Source: Planococcus donghaensis (GTDB lineage Bacteria > Bacillota > Bacilli > Bacillales_A > Planococcaceae). From it: a stretch of 64,000 nucleotides of DNA. A program made the position numbers and the translations under genes. The notes beneath the pieces were generated by a model. That model was not told the origin of the DNA. It ran no database searches and saw only the letters and a list, made by a program, of their open reading frames with translations. This document shows, in pieces, positions 8,996-17,258 of the stretch (its first letter is position 1; every line of letters begins with the position of its first letter). The stretch covers positions 1,736,001-1,800,000 of the forward strand of contig NZ_CP016543.2 of the NCBI RefSeq assembly GCF_001687665.2, written 5' to 3'.

Positions 8996-9365
8996 CGATG
9001 TTCTCTCCTGTCTGCCCTGATTGATCTATTGGCCTGTCGAAAAGAAATACAGACACAGCGATATCATCTTCTATTTTGATATCTGAAAACAAATGGACAA
9101 ACTTTGCTTTCACTATTTTTTCCATACCTTCAGGTGCAGCGGATGCATAAACACTTTGAATCATGCGCGTCCGTGCGGCGTGAACCATCTCTTTTCCTTC
9201 GGGAGTTCTCGCGATAAATTGTTCGGAAGGGCTAAGGTTTCCATACAAAGTTGAAATTGCCATGTCGTTAACAAATACTGTGTGGATTCGATCTGGACCT
9301 TTGCCAAATAAACTTTTTCGTAATTTCCGAATGATGTCATTAAATTCATGGATTTGTTTAGACAT
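8982..9365 (-). CDS. DUF2294 / MpsC-like protein
   Basis: 127 residues resembling the DUF2294 family, which includes MpsC of the staphylococcal membrane-potential system: IIRKLRKSLFGKGPDR, VNDMAISTLYGNLSPSE, EGKEMVHAARTRM and a C-terminal segment. No membrane helix and no MpsA/MpsB partner is nearby, so a membrane-potential role is not supported here. It is the first gene of the operon with fdhD, which suggests a role with formate dehydrogenase. Start by GGGAGAAG upstream of the ATG. Confidence 0.75.
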   Translation of the reverse strand: MSKQIHEFNDIIRKLRKSLFGKGPDRIHTVFVNDMAISTLYGNLSPSEQFIARTPEGKEMVHAARTRMIQSVYASAAPEGMEKIVKAKFVHLFSDIKIEDDIAVSVFLFDRPIDQSGQTGENIDETR

Positions 9366-9417
9366 ATGCTTCTTCTCCCTATCGTCCGGATTATTTATTG
9401 AATAGTGAATATTTTAG

Positions 9418-9446
9418 TTGTATAAGATATTTTTACTGTTTATAAT
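9418..9446 (+). promoter_or_regulatory. Promoter P1 of the formate dehydrogenase operon
   Basis: TTGTAT, a 17-base spacer, then a perfect TATAAT (9441-9446). Transcription from here would give a leader of about 170 bases containing the terminator at 9547-9600. Confidence 0.6.
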
Positions 9447-9478
9447 AATAGCATATGTAGGTACTGCCGTAAGTTATT

Positions 9479-9507
9479 GCGACAGCGCTTTCAATTCACT
9501 TTATAAT
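9479..9507 (+). promoter_or_regulatory. Promoter P2 with overlapping cre-like site
   Basis: GCGACA, 17 bases, then TATAAT (9502-9507). CGACAGCGCTTTCA at 9480-9493 matches the CcpA box TGAAAGCGCTTTCA at 12 of 14 positions and covers the -35 and spacer, where a bound repressor would block the polymerase. Carbon catabolite repression is inference from the match. Confidence 0.5.
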
Positions 9508-9546
9508 TTTGGATTGGTCATTTAACAAGTCCTGTTAAGACACTAT

Positions 9547-9600
9547 TCCACTATGAAACAGATGCACTTGTCAAGTGTGTTTTTCATAGTGGATTTTTTT
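9547..9600 (+). promoter_or_regulatory. Leader terminator (candidate attenuator) before formate dehydrogenase
   Basis: TCCACTATGAAA pairs with TTTCATAGTGGA; an inner GCACTTGTCAAGTGTG strengthens the hairpin, and seven T residues follow (9594-9600). It ends 22 bases before the start codon. No rightward gene lies upstream for it to terminate, as all genes from 2.5 to 9.4 kb run left. It therefore lies in the leader of the operon and could control read-through. Confidence 0.6.
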
Positions 9601-9622
9601 ATATCAAAAAGGAGGATTTTGC

Positions 9623-12550
9623 ATGTCGATAAAAATTAACGGCACCCTTACTGATTTTGAACAAGGTAAAACCATTTTACAAGTGCTGAACGAACAGAAA
9701 ATTCTTCACCCTCAAATTTGTTATATGCCCGAACTAGAGCCGATTGAAACTTGTGACACCTGCATCGTTGAAGTTGATGGCAAACTTGTTCGCTCGTGTT
9801 CAACAAAAGCTGTAGCCGGTATGGATGTTCAACTTGCTTCACCACGTGCAAAAGAAGCTCAAACTGAAGCGATGGACCGCATTCTTGAAAATCATTTGCT
9901 TTATTGTACCGTTTGCGACAATAACAACGGCAATTGTAAAGTTCATAACACAGTCGACTTGATGGAAATTGAACATCAAAAATATCCGTACGAACCAAAG
10001 TGTACAGTGGATGAAGTTGATTTGACGAATCCTTTTTACCGATATGACCCAAATCAATGTATCGCATGTGGCCAATGTGTTGAAGTTTGTCAGAACTTAC
10101 AAGTTAACGAAACCTTAACAATGGATTGGTCACGTGATCGTCCGATTGTTCTTTGGGACGGTGGCGCAAAAATCAATGACTCTTCTTGTGTTAGCTGTGG
10201 TCAATGTGTTACGGCTTGTCCATGTAATGCGCTAATGGAAACGTCTATGCTCGGTGAAGCTGGCTTTATGACTGCGATCCCCGAAAAAGTTCTTAGCCCG
10301 ATGATTGATTTGGTAAAAGATGTAGAACCAGGCTATAGCGGAATCATGGCTGTTTCTGATGCAGAAGCGAAAATGCGTGAAACACGTACGAAAAAAACCA
10401 AAACAGTTTGTACGTTCTGCGGTGTTGGTTGTTCGTTTGAAGTGTGGACAAAAGATCGTAAAATTTTGAAGATCCAGCCCGTTTCAGAAGCACCTGCCAA
10501 TCAAATCTCGACTTGTGTTAAAGGTAAATTTGGGTGGGATTTCGTCAACAGCGAAGAACGCATCACAACTCCTTTAATCCGTAAAGATGGCGAGTTTGTT
10601 GAAGCTAGCTGGGAAGAAGCGCTTGACCTTGTGGCTTCTAAATTCAAAGCGATAAAAGAACAAAACGGTAAAGACTCCATTGGTGTTATTTCTTCTTCAA
10701 AAATTACGAACGAAGACAATTATGTAATCCAAAAACTAAGCCGCCAAGTGTTTGAAACAAATAACGTCGACAACTGTTCACGTTATTGCCAATCTCCTGC
10801 AACAGATGGATTGTTCCGTACAGTCGGGATGGGCGGAGATGCGGGTACGATTAAAGACATTGGCAGCGCCGGGCTCGTGATTATTGTAGGGGCAAATCCT
10901 GCTGAAGGTCACCCCGTTCTAGCAACCCGTGTAAAAAGCGCTCATAAATTGCACGATCAAAAATTGATCGTTGCCGATATGCGTAAAAACGAAATGGCTG
11001 AACGCTCTGACCTGTTCATTACCCCTAAACAAGGCACTGACCAAGTGTGGTTAATGGCTGTCACAAAATACATGATCGATCAAGGCTGGCACGATCAGCA
11101 ATTTGTCGATGAAAACGTCAATTACTTTAACGAGTTTAAAGAAGTATTGGCTCAGTACACGCTAGAGTATGCTGAAAAACGCAGTGGCGTTTCAAAAGAA
11201 ACGATTATCCGTACTGCAGAAATGATTCGTGATGCTGATGGCACATGTATTCTTTGGGGCATGGGCGTTACACAAAACACAGGTGGATCTGATACGTCTG
11301 CTGCTATTTCTAACTTATTATTAGCAACAGGAAATTACCGTCGCCCTGGTGCTGGTGCGTATCCACTTCGTGGTCATAACAACGTACAAGGTGCTTGCGA
11401 TATGGGCTCACTTCCAGGTTGGTTGCCAGGATACCAACACATCACTGACGACAATGCACGTCAAAAATTCGAGCAAGCTTACGGCGTGAAAATTGATGAC
11501 AAGCCAGGCATGGACAATATTCAAATGCTACAAGCAGTGGATGAAGGCATCATGAAAGCGATGTACGTTGTTGGTGAAGATATGGCTTTAGTTGACTCTA
11601 ATGCTAATCACGTTGATGATGTTTTATCGAAGCTCGACTTTTTCGTTGTGCAAGATATCTTCTTCTCACGCACAGCACAATATGCAGATGTTATTTTGCC
11701 GGCATCACCGTCACTTGAAAAAGATGGTACGTTTACTAATACAGAGCGTCGTGTTCAACGTTTGTATAAAGCCTTACCAGAACTCGGACAATCGAAAGCA
11801 GATTGGTGGATTGTTCAAGAAATTGCGAACCGTCTCGGTGCTGGTTGGAATTATAGTCACCCAAGCGAAATTTTTGCTGAAATGGCAAGCCTATCTCCCC
11901 TATTTGCAAAAGCAGATTACACAAATATGGAAGGTTGGGACAGTTTCTTATGGGGCAGTTTAGAAGGCGAAAGTACACCTCTTCTATATGTAGATGGCTT
12001 TAACTTCCCAGACAAAAAAGCACGGTTTGCGTTATCTGATTGGGTTGAGCCTGTTGTCTTCCCTCAAGAATATGATTTACACATTAACAATGGTCGTTTA
12101 TTGGAACATTTCCACGAAGGCAATATGACCGACAAATCAAAAGGCATTCTTTCTAAATTACCAGAGACTTTCGTCGAAGTGTCACCAAAACTTGCAAAAG
12201 AACGTGGACTTGAAGATGGTTCGACCGTACGTCTTGTCTCACCATATGGCGCATTAAAATTACCGGTCATTGTAACAGATCGTGTGAAAGACAATGAGCT
12301 GTTCTTGCCAATGAACTCAACGAAAAAAGAAACAGCCATCAATTTCTTAACCGGACCAGCTGTTGACCAACGAACAAATACACCTGCTTATAAGCAAACG
12401 AAAGTTCGTATGGAAGTATTAAAAGATCACGTCAAACGTCCGCTACCAAAATCAAATCCGCGTGACAAAAAACGCACGCCACAATCAGGCATTGAAGTCG
12501 AACGAAAATGGGCACGTGATGGCTATGTGCATTTGACAGATCAACGATAG
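9623..12550 (+). CDS. Formate dehydrogenase alpha subunit (YjgC/YrhE type)
   Basis: 975-residue cytoplasmic molybdenum enzyme oxidising formate to CO2. An N-terminal 2Fe-2S ferredoxin-like domain is followed by an NuoG-like cysteine/histidine segment (YCTVCDNNNGNCKVHN). Two ferredoxin-type 4Fe-4S motifs come next (CIACGQCVEVC, CVSCGQCVTAC). The bis-MGD catalytic part starts near residue 262 with CTFCGVGC and closes with the C-terminal cofactor domain. The molybdenum ligand is Cys389 in NCSRYCQSP, so no selenocysteine is used. The next residue is Gln390 where E. coli FdhF has an essential His; the Bacillus YjgC/YrhE group appears to share this. AAAGGAGG precedes the ATG. Cotranscribed with the DUF1641 gene. 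Confidence 0.93.
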   Translation: MSIKINGTLTDFEQGKTILQVLNEQKILHPQICYMPELEPIETCDTCIVEVDGKLVRSCSTKAVAGMDVQLASPRAKEAQTEAMDRILENHLLYCTVCDNNNGNCKVHNTVDLMEIEHQKYPYEPKCTVDEVDLTNPFYRYDPNQCIACGQCVEVCQNLQVNETLTMDWSRDRPIVLWDGGAKINDSSCVSCGQCVTACPCNALMETSMLGEAGFMTAIPEKVLSPMIDLVKDVEPGYSGIMAVSDAEAKMRETRTKKTKTVCTFCGVGCSFEVWTKDRKILKIQPVSEAPANQISTCVKGKFGWDFVNSEERITTPLIRKDGEFVEASWEEALDLVASKFKAIKEQNGKDSIGVISSSKITNEDNYVIQKLSRQVFETNNVDNCSRYCQSPATDGLFRTVGMGGDAGTIKDIGSAGLVIIVGANPAEGHPVLATRVKSAHKLHDQKLIVADMRKNEMAERSDLFITPKQGTDQVWLMAVTKYMIDQGWHDQQFVDENVNYFNEFKEVLAQYTLEYAEKRSGVSKETIIRTAEMIRDADGTCILWGMGVTQNTGGSDTSAAISNLLLATGNYRRPGAGAYPLRGHNNVQGACDMGSLPGWLPGYQHITDDNARQKFEQAYGVKIDDKPGMDNIQMLQAVDEGIMKAMYVVGEDMALVDSNANHVDDVLSKLDFFVVQDIFFSRTAQYADVILPASPSLEKDGTFTNTERRVQRLYKALPELGQSKADWWIVQEIANRLGAGWNYSHPSEIFAEMASLSPLFAKADYTNMEGWDSFLWGSLEGESTPLLYVDGFNFPDKKARFALSDWVEPVVFPQEYDLHINNGRLLEHFHEGNMTDKSKGILSKLPETFVEVSPKLAKERGLEDGSTVRLVSPYGALKLPVIVTDRVKDNELFLPMNSTKKETAINFLTGPAVDQRTNTPAYKQTKVRMEVLKDHVKRPLPKSNPRDKKRTPQSGIEVERKWARDGYVHLTDQR

Positions 12551-12564
12551 AAAGGTGATGTCCT

Positions 12565-13044
12565 ATGGCAAGTCCGATAACACAGATCAAGAAAAAAGAA
12601 TGGACCTCTGAAGAAATCCGTCAGCAAAAGCTTTATGAATTGGAAACGTTGATTGCTGAACAAAACGAGGCGCTTAATAAGTTATTAGCTATTGCAGGCG
12701 ATTTAGATGATGCCGGTGTTTTGGATGCTGTGCTCGCGATGGTCAAAGCCAAAGAAGGCATTGCCGAAGTGGTCATGGAACAAGCTACGCGTGAACCGGT
12801 GACAAACCTTATCAACAATATGATGAGTGCTGCTGGTGCATTAACTGCGATCAATCCGGAGTCAACAGGCCGATTGGCAACAAGTGCAGTTAAAGGGTTG
12901 AAAGAAGCTGAAGAACAAAATCAAAATGGCAAGAAAATTGGTGTGTTTCAACTTGTTAAAGCTTTACGTGATCCTGATATTAACCGGACCATAAAGTTCG
13001 GCCTTAATTTTTTACGAGGAATGGGAAAAGAATTAGGTAAATAA
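12565..13044 (+). CDS. DUF1641 protein (YjgD/YrhD type), formate dehydrogenase partner
   Basis: 159 residues, mostly helical. The family core lies in LLAIAGDLDDAGVLDAVLAM and in the C-terminal LVKALRDPDINRTIKFGL and NFLRGMGKEL. DUF1641 proteins follow the formate dehydrogenase alpha gene in Bacillus (yjgC-yjgD, yrhE-yrhD), and the same order here, with a 14-base gap, supports a subunit or assembly role. GAAAGGTGATG is the ribosome site for the ATG at 12565. Its terminator region has been disrupted by the nested insertion downstream. Confidence 0.88.
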   Translation: MASPITQIKKKEWTSEEIRQQKLYELETLIAEQNEALNKLLAIAGDLDDAGVLDAVLAMVKAKEGIAEVVMEQATREPVTNLINNMMSAAGALTAINPESTGRLATSAVKGLKEAEEQNQNGKKIGVFQLVKALRDPDINRTIKFGLNFLRGMGKELGK

Positions 13045-13057
13045 GTAGTTTGTTAAA

Positions 13058-13084
13058 AACAGTTGCGGGTACTCCGCAACTGTT
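13058..13084. repeat. First copy of the duplicated terminator hairpin
   Basis: AACAGTTGCGG and CCGCAACTGTT form an 11-bp hairpin with loop GTACT, 13 bases after the DUF1641 stop. The identical 27 bases recur at 15315-15341. This copy is followed by CAGACTG rather than a T-run. Extended over about 42 bases (with TGTAGACAAA), it forms an imperfect inverted repeat with 15300-15341. Confidence 0.8.
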
Positions 13085-13342
13085 CAGACTGTAGACAAAG
13101 TCTATTGAAAATGTATAGTTGTGTATAACCACAACCGTTCTGGCCACTGCGCTTTCCATGGGCTCAGCTTCAGCCTCCTCGTCACTGAAAACCCATGCTC
13201 CTGCATCGCTGCGCTAACTTCGTCGCAAAAGCTTGTCCTCGCAGGCTTCGGCCAATGCTATTCCTGCGGGGTCTTCAGCTTTCGCTGTCCCATAGGAGTC
13301 TTCGTGGCCATGCGCGTCAACTTAAGAAATATCAGGTGATTA

Positions 13343-13398
13343 GCCTCCTTTAATTGATGGTAAAGAAGAATACCATCAATTAAAGGAGGCGTTTTTTT
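13343..13398 (+). promoter_or_regulatory. Perfect 20-bp hairpin sequestering the transposase ribosome site
   Basis: Arms 13343-13362 and 13371-13390 are exact complements around an 8-base loop and are followed by GTTTTTTT. The right arm contains the transposase ribosome site AAAGGAGG. Read-through transcripts from outside would either terminate here or hide the ribosome site, a known self-limiting device in IS231 and IS10. Confidence 0.8.
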
Positions 13399-14752
13399 AT
13401 GAAACGGAACCATGCAACTTACCATCTGACGCGATTGTTCCAGTTTCTATCACCCAGGAAACCTTGAAGCTCTCGCTAAAGCAACTCAATTTGTCCAGAG
13501 AAAACGGAAGTTGACTGTCAGTTCTTTTATGAAGCTCCTGTTTTCATCTCCCGGAACTCTCAGTGACCATTCCTTATCCGAACTCTGTTCGGACTTGGCT
13601 ATTCATCAGGTCCCGCTATCCAAAGAGGCATTGAACAAGCGTTTGAATGAACACACGGTTCTTTTTTTACAAGAGGTGTTTTTTGCCTTGTTTGAGCTCC
13701 AAAAAAGCTTGCCCCTACCGGGCATTCAATTGGCAACCACGCTTCCCTTCAATCGCATCCGGATACTGGATGGCACAACAGTCGCGCTTTCGTCTAATTG
13801 CCAGAGCGACTATCCTAGTTCGGTGGGGGCAGGCGTCAAATTTCAAGTTGAAGTTGACTACCTCACCGGTCAGTTTCAGTATGTGAAGATTCAACCCGCA
13901 AAAGCTGCAGATTGTCCAGCTGGTCGCGAGCGGTTGGCCACGATACGGAAGGGGGACTTGTTTTTACAAGACCTTGGGTATTATCAATACACCACGTTTG
14001 AACAAATCAATGAGGAACATGCTTTTTATGTTAGCCGAGCCCGGACCGATACGATGTTTTATATCGACCATCCAACGCCTCGCTACCACCCAAATGGAAA
14101 AATGGTGGAAAGGTCTGCATATGAGCAACTTTTTATAAAAGAAGAAATGAAGACACTTCACCCAGGAGAAATACGCAATTACCCACGGGTCTATCTGGGC
14201 AGGCATAAGAAGTTGCCCTGTCGTCTCGTGCTTTATCGAATGACAGCGGCCGAACAGCGACCCCAAGCCTATCGAGTGAAACGCCGTGACCAGACCAAAC
14301 ACGGTACCATTAAACAAAAATCGCTAGATTTAGTGGGCGTATCCATGTTAGTGACGAACCTTCCAGACAAGGTTCCCACAGAAGAAATCGTTGCGCTCTA
14401 CCGGTATCGTTGGCAAATCGAACTCCTCTTTCGCTCCTGGAAGAGCAACCTGAAACTGGATCAGTTTCGCTGCATGAAACAAGCTCGTTGGGAATGTCAT
14501 ATCTATGCAGAATTGATCCTGTTACTTCTCAGTACGTTGGTTGCCTATCAATTACGGGTCCGTTTCTGGAAAGAGCGGCATTTTGTGTTAAGCGAACAGA
14601 TTGCCATCCACGAAATTTCCAAAAAAATAGGGATGCATTGGCGCATCCGTGACGGAACGGATTGGCAATGCATCCATCAAAAAATCGAGCTAACCCTGAA
14701 CGCCATTGGTCGGAAGAAAGTCTGGAAACCCGGTCCGATCAACTGGCTATAG
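13399..14752 (+). pseudogene. IS231-like DDE transposase, frameshifted near its N-terminus
   Basis: The ATG at 13399 has a good ribosome site (AAAGGAGG, spacing 9) and reads MKRNHATYHLTRLFQFLSP, then reaches TGA at 13465. The rest of the protein lies one base forward: from 13442 that frame reads through ALAKATQFVQRKRKL and continues to 14752. One extra base near 13453-13458 (ccc agg) explains it. The body has the IS4 catalytic features: RILDGTTVAL (first Asp), FLQDLGYYQ (second Asp) and the Y-R-E-K block YRYRWQIELLFRSWKS (Glu). A TTG at 13511 could give a shortened product. Either a recent disabling mutation or a programmed +1 shift at CCC-A would fit; the first is simpler. Confidence 0.8.
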
Positions 14753-15041
14753 GCCTAAAAGACAGATAGACACTCAAAATTTGGGGAAATGAGAATGTTT
14801 ATTTGTCGCGCCCTCAAGTTCAGCGTTATTAGTCATACTATCCCCCGTTCGAAAAAAGATAAAACCTCTTTTGAACGAAGGATAGAAAAGGTGTGAAATT
14901 TTCACTTACTCGGAAATATAGCTTTAAGAAACAGCTTAAGTTGACGCGCATGGTCTTCGTGGCCAGAACGGTTGTTAGCATATTGCTCTAATTAGAGAGA
15001 GTAACCAGTGATTCCACTTTTCAAGAGAATTAATGAGTAAT

Positions 15042-15256
15042 CACACAAGGATCCGAAGCGCAATGCGGCGAAGGGCAAAGATATGCTCCTGCATCGCTGC
15101 GCTAGCTTCGTCGCAAAGCCACTGCCCGAAGTCCCTTCGGTCACTGACTTTCCTGCGGAAAAACGGAGTGATGAGACCCCGCAGGAGCTTGCGACGAGGA
15201 GGCTCAGCACTTCGTCCGCGGAAAGCGTCCGCATGGAGCGAAGGATCCAGTATATA
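15042..15256. repeat. GC-rich dispersed repeat with GGATCC-bearing ends
   Basis: Begins with GGATCCGAAGCGC and ends with GGAGCGAAGGATCC, which are partial inverted complements. The interior is rich in short palindromes and shares CTCCTGCATCGCTGCGCTA with the split repeat at 13.2 kb and GTCCGCGGAAAGCGTCCG with 2427-2444. No gene. Short open frames across it have no ribosome site and no family resemblance. Confidence 0.6.
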
Positions 15257-15314
15257 GGATGAGATGAATAATACATTCGTTAACTAACATAATAATTCTT
15301 TTGTCTACAAGCTG

Positions 15315-15348
15315 AACAGTTGCGGGTACTCCGCAACTGTTTTTTTAT
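15315..15348 (+). terminator. Second copy of the formate dehydrogenase operon terminator
   Basis: Identical hairpin to 13058-13084 but followed by TTTTTTT, so this copy is the functional rho-independent terminator. It now lies 2.3 kb from the DUF1641 stop. Confidence 0.8.
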
Positions 15349-15487
15349 TGTGTAAAGGTAACTTACTTACGGTAGATTTCTAAAATTTTAAAAACGCTCT
15401 ATTATATAGAAGGAACTGAAATAAAAACGTCATTCTTTTCTTGTGTATGTAGTAAGTTCCGGTTGGGGATTCTGTGTTTTTAGATTT

Positions 15488-15613
15488 TGCAAACAAAGGT
15501 GTACATCGCGCAAACAATGAATTTTATCCTGCAAACAAACTACTCTATTCCGCAAACTAGCTTTTGAATTCCGCAAACAAATTACTCTATTCTGCAAACA
15601 AACTCGATTTCAC
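15488..15613. repeat. Intergenic array of six units with an exact 21-bp period (core yGCAAACAA)
   Basis: GCAAAC occurs at 15489, 15510, 15531, 15552, 15573 and 15594, each exactly 21 bases apart. Each unit is a conserved head (T/C)GCAAACAA followed by about 11 variable bases; units 3 and 5 differ at one base only. No ORF of interest covers it. It lies between the fdh terminator and aceA, about 280 bases before the aceA start. 15349-15487 and 15614-15830 hold no other structure I recognise. Confidence 0.85.
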
Positions 15614-15833
15614 TAAATAATTAGCCTAATAAACTGCTATTTCACCCTTATAAAATTAAACTTTCTCGATATTTCTAGTAAATAACAACTTCTCACCCCC
15701 CCCTATAACCTCCTCCAACATTCTTAAACGAGACTTTATCGCTCGATAACTGCTTTTGTCATTATATATTCGCTTTTATCCATTTCTGATGACAAAACAC
15801 CCTTACTGTTATATATTAATTAACAAGAAAACA

Positions 15834-15851
15834 AACTGTATTAATACAGTT
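15834..15851. promoter_or_regulatory. Perfect 18-bp palindrome upstream of aceA
   Basis: AACTGTATTAATACAGTT is a perfect inverted repeat ending 39 bases before the aceA start. Size and position suit a dimeric repressor operator. The regulator is not identifiable from the window. Confidence 0.5.
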
Positions 15852-15890
15852 GTTACATTAAATTTTTCAAATCAGAAAGGGATGGATGAC

Positions 15891-17183
15891 ATGGTCGCAA
15901 ACAAACTTCAACAAATCGAAGAACTGAATAAGAGCTGGGAAAATGATAGTCGCTGGAACGGCATTGAGCGTATGTACACAGCAGAGGAAGTTGTAAAGCT
16001 TCGCGGCTCTGTTCAAATCGAGCATACTTTAGCAAGAAGAGGCGCAGAACGTTTATTCCGCTCGATTCACGAAGAGGATTTTGTAAATGCTTTAGGTGCT
16101 TTGACTGGTAACCAGGCAGTTCAACAAGTAAAAGCTGGCTTAAAAGCCATTTACTTAAGCGGCTGGCAAGTAGCTGCAGATGCTAACTCTGCAGGTCAAA
16201 TGTATCCTGACCAAAGCTTGTACCCTGTTAACTCTGTTCCCGATGTGGTAAAGAAAATTAACCAAGCACTTCAACGTGCGGATCAAATTGACGGCGTTGA
16301 AGGCACAGAAGGATTTGATTGGTTTGCACCAATCGTAGCGGATGCAGAAGCAGGATTTGGCGGACCGCTAAACGTTTACGAATTGATGAAAGCAATGATC
16401 GAAGCTGGAGCAGCTGGTGTTCACTTTGAAGACCAATTAGCATCCGAGAAAAAATGCGGACACTTGGGTGGCAAAGTATTGTTACCAACTCAAAACGCTG
16501 TAAGAAATTTAGTTTCAGCTCGATTGGCAGCAGATGTACTCGGAGTTCCGACATTAATCATCGCTCGGACAGATGCCGATGCAGCTGACTTAATCACTAG
16601 CGATATCGATCCTCGTGACCATAAATTCATCACAGGTGAACGTACACCTGAAGGTTTTTATCGCACAAACCCTGGCATTGACCAAGCCATTGCACGCGGC
16701 TTAGCTTACGCGCCATATGCAGATCTAGTATGGTGTGAAACGTCCCACCCGAACTTAGAAGAAGCACAACAGTTTGCCGATGCAATTCACGCAGAATTCC
16801 CTGGTAAATTGCTTGCATATAACTGTTCGCCATCCTTCAACTGGAAAGCGAAGCTTGATGAAGAAACGATTGCAAAATTCCAAGTTGAACTTGGGAAAAT
16901 GGGTTATAAATTCCAATTCGTTACACTAGCTGGATTCCATTCATTAAATCATAGCATGTTCGAACTAGCATATGACTATAAAGATCACGGAATGGCTGCA
17001 TATTCAAAACTTCAACAAGCTGAGTTTGCGAACGAATCAAAAGGCTACACAGCCACTCGTCATCAACGCGAAGTCGGAACAAGCTACTTTGACGAGATTT
17101 CACAAATTGTTTCTGGTGGCACCAGCTCAACAACCGCGATGAAAGGTTCTACCGAAACAGCTCAGTTCTCAACAACTAAGTGA
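15891..17183 (+). CDS. aceA: Isocitrate lyase
   Basis: Glyoxylate-shunt enzyme cleaving isocitrate to glyoxylate and succinate. The active-site KKCGHLGGK lies near residue 187. The Mg-binding regions [10 protein letters not shown] and [11 protein letters not shown], and the substrate loop [10 protein letters not shown], are present. A much longer in-frame start exists, but AAAGGG nine bases before the ATG at 15891 gives [12 protein letters not shown] and 430 residues, the normal size. No malate synthase is adjacent. The 18-bp palindrome upstream is a candidate operator. Confidence 0.95.
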   Translation: MVANKLQQIEELNKSWENDSRWNGIERMYTAEEVVKLRGSVQIEHTLARRGAERLFRSIHEEDFVNALGALTGNQAVQQVKAGLKAIYLSGWQVAADANSAGQMYPDQSLYPVNSVPDVVKKINQALQRADQIDGVEGTEGFDWFAPIVADAEAGFGGPLNVYELMKAMIEAGAAGVHFEDQLASEKKCGHLGGKVLLPTQNAVRNLVSARLAADVLGVPTLIIARTDADAADLITSDIDPRDHKFITGERTPEGFYRTNPGIDQAIARGLAYAPYADLVWCETSHPNLEEAQQFADAIHAEFPGKLLAYNCSPSFNWKAKLDEETIAKFQVELGKMGYKFQFVTLAGFHSLNHSMFELAYDYKDHGMAAYSKLQQAEFANESKGYTATRHQREVGTSYFDEISQIVSGGTSSTTAMKGSTETAQFSTTK

Positions 17184-17258
17184 AACTTATCATTTGACTA
17201 GCATGATTCCTTAGCCACGGCATTCAAAACCAAAACTAACTTATTGGAGGAGATCCTT

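Larger units (their letters stand above)
13309..14952 (+). mobile_element. IS4-family, IS231-like insertion sequence
   Basis: 1,644 bp bounded by perfect 18-bp terminal inverted repeats, CATGCGCGTCAACTTAAG at 13309-13326 and its complement at 14935-14952. These closely resemble the IS231 terminus as I recall it. The 11-bp target duplication GTCTTCGTGGC is perfect on both sides (13298-13308 and 14953-14963), so the insertion is recent. One transposase gene fills most of it. The region 14753-14934 holds only the IS 3' end and no gene. Confidence 0.93.
13132..14974. repeat. Dispersed repeat with 16-bp terminal inverted repeats, split by an IS
   Basis: CAACCGTTCTGGCCAC at 13132-13147 is the exact reverse complement of 14959-14974. 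With the IS (13309-14952) and one target duplication removed, the element would be about 190 bases. It is GC-rich, without a gene, and resembles a non-autonomous MITE-like or palindromic intergenic repeat. Several stretches, for example CTCCTGCATCGCTGCGCTA, recur in the neighbouring repeat at 15086-15106. Confidence 0.65.

Noticed and set aside
9453..9600. Moco or tungsten-cofactor riboswitch before formate dehydrogenase
   Set aside because: The leader is of suitable length, but I could not place the conserved Moco-aptamer features; only the terminator is supported.
13121..13339. Plus-strand 72-codon frame in the left repeat arm
   Set aside because: It crosses the IS boundary and the target duplication, so it cannot be an ancestral gene.
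15488..15613. CRISPR array
   Set aside because: The conserved part is only about 8-10 bases and the whole period is 21; CRISPR repeats are about 24-40 bases with spacers of similar length, and no cas genes are present.
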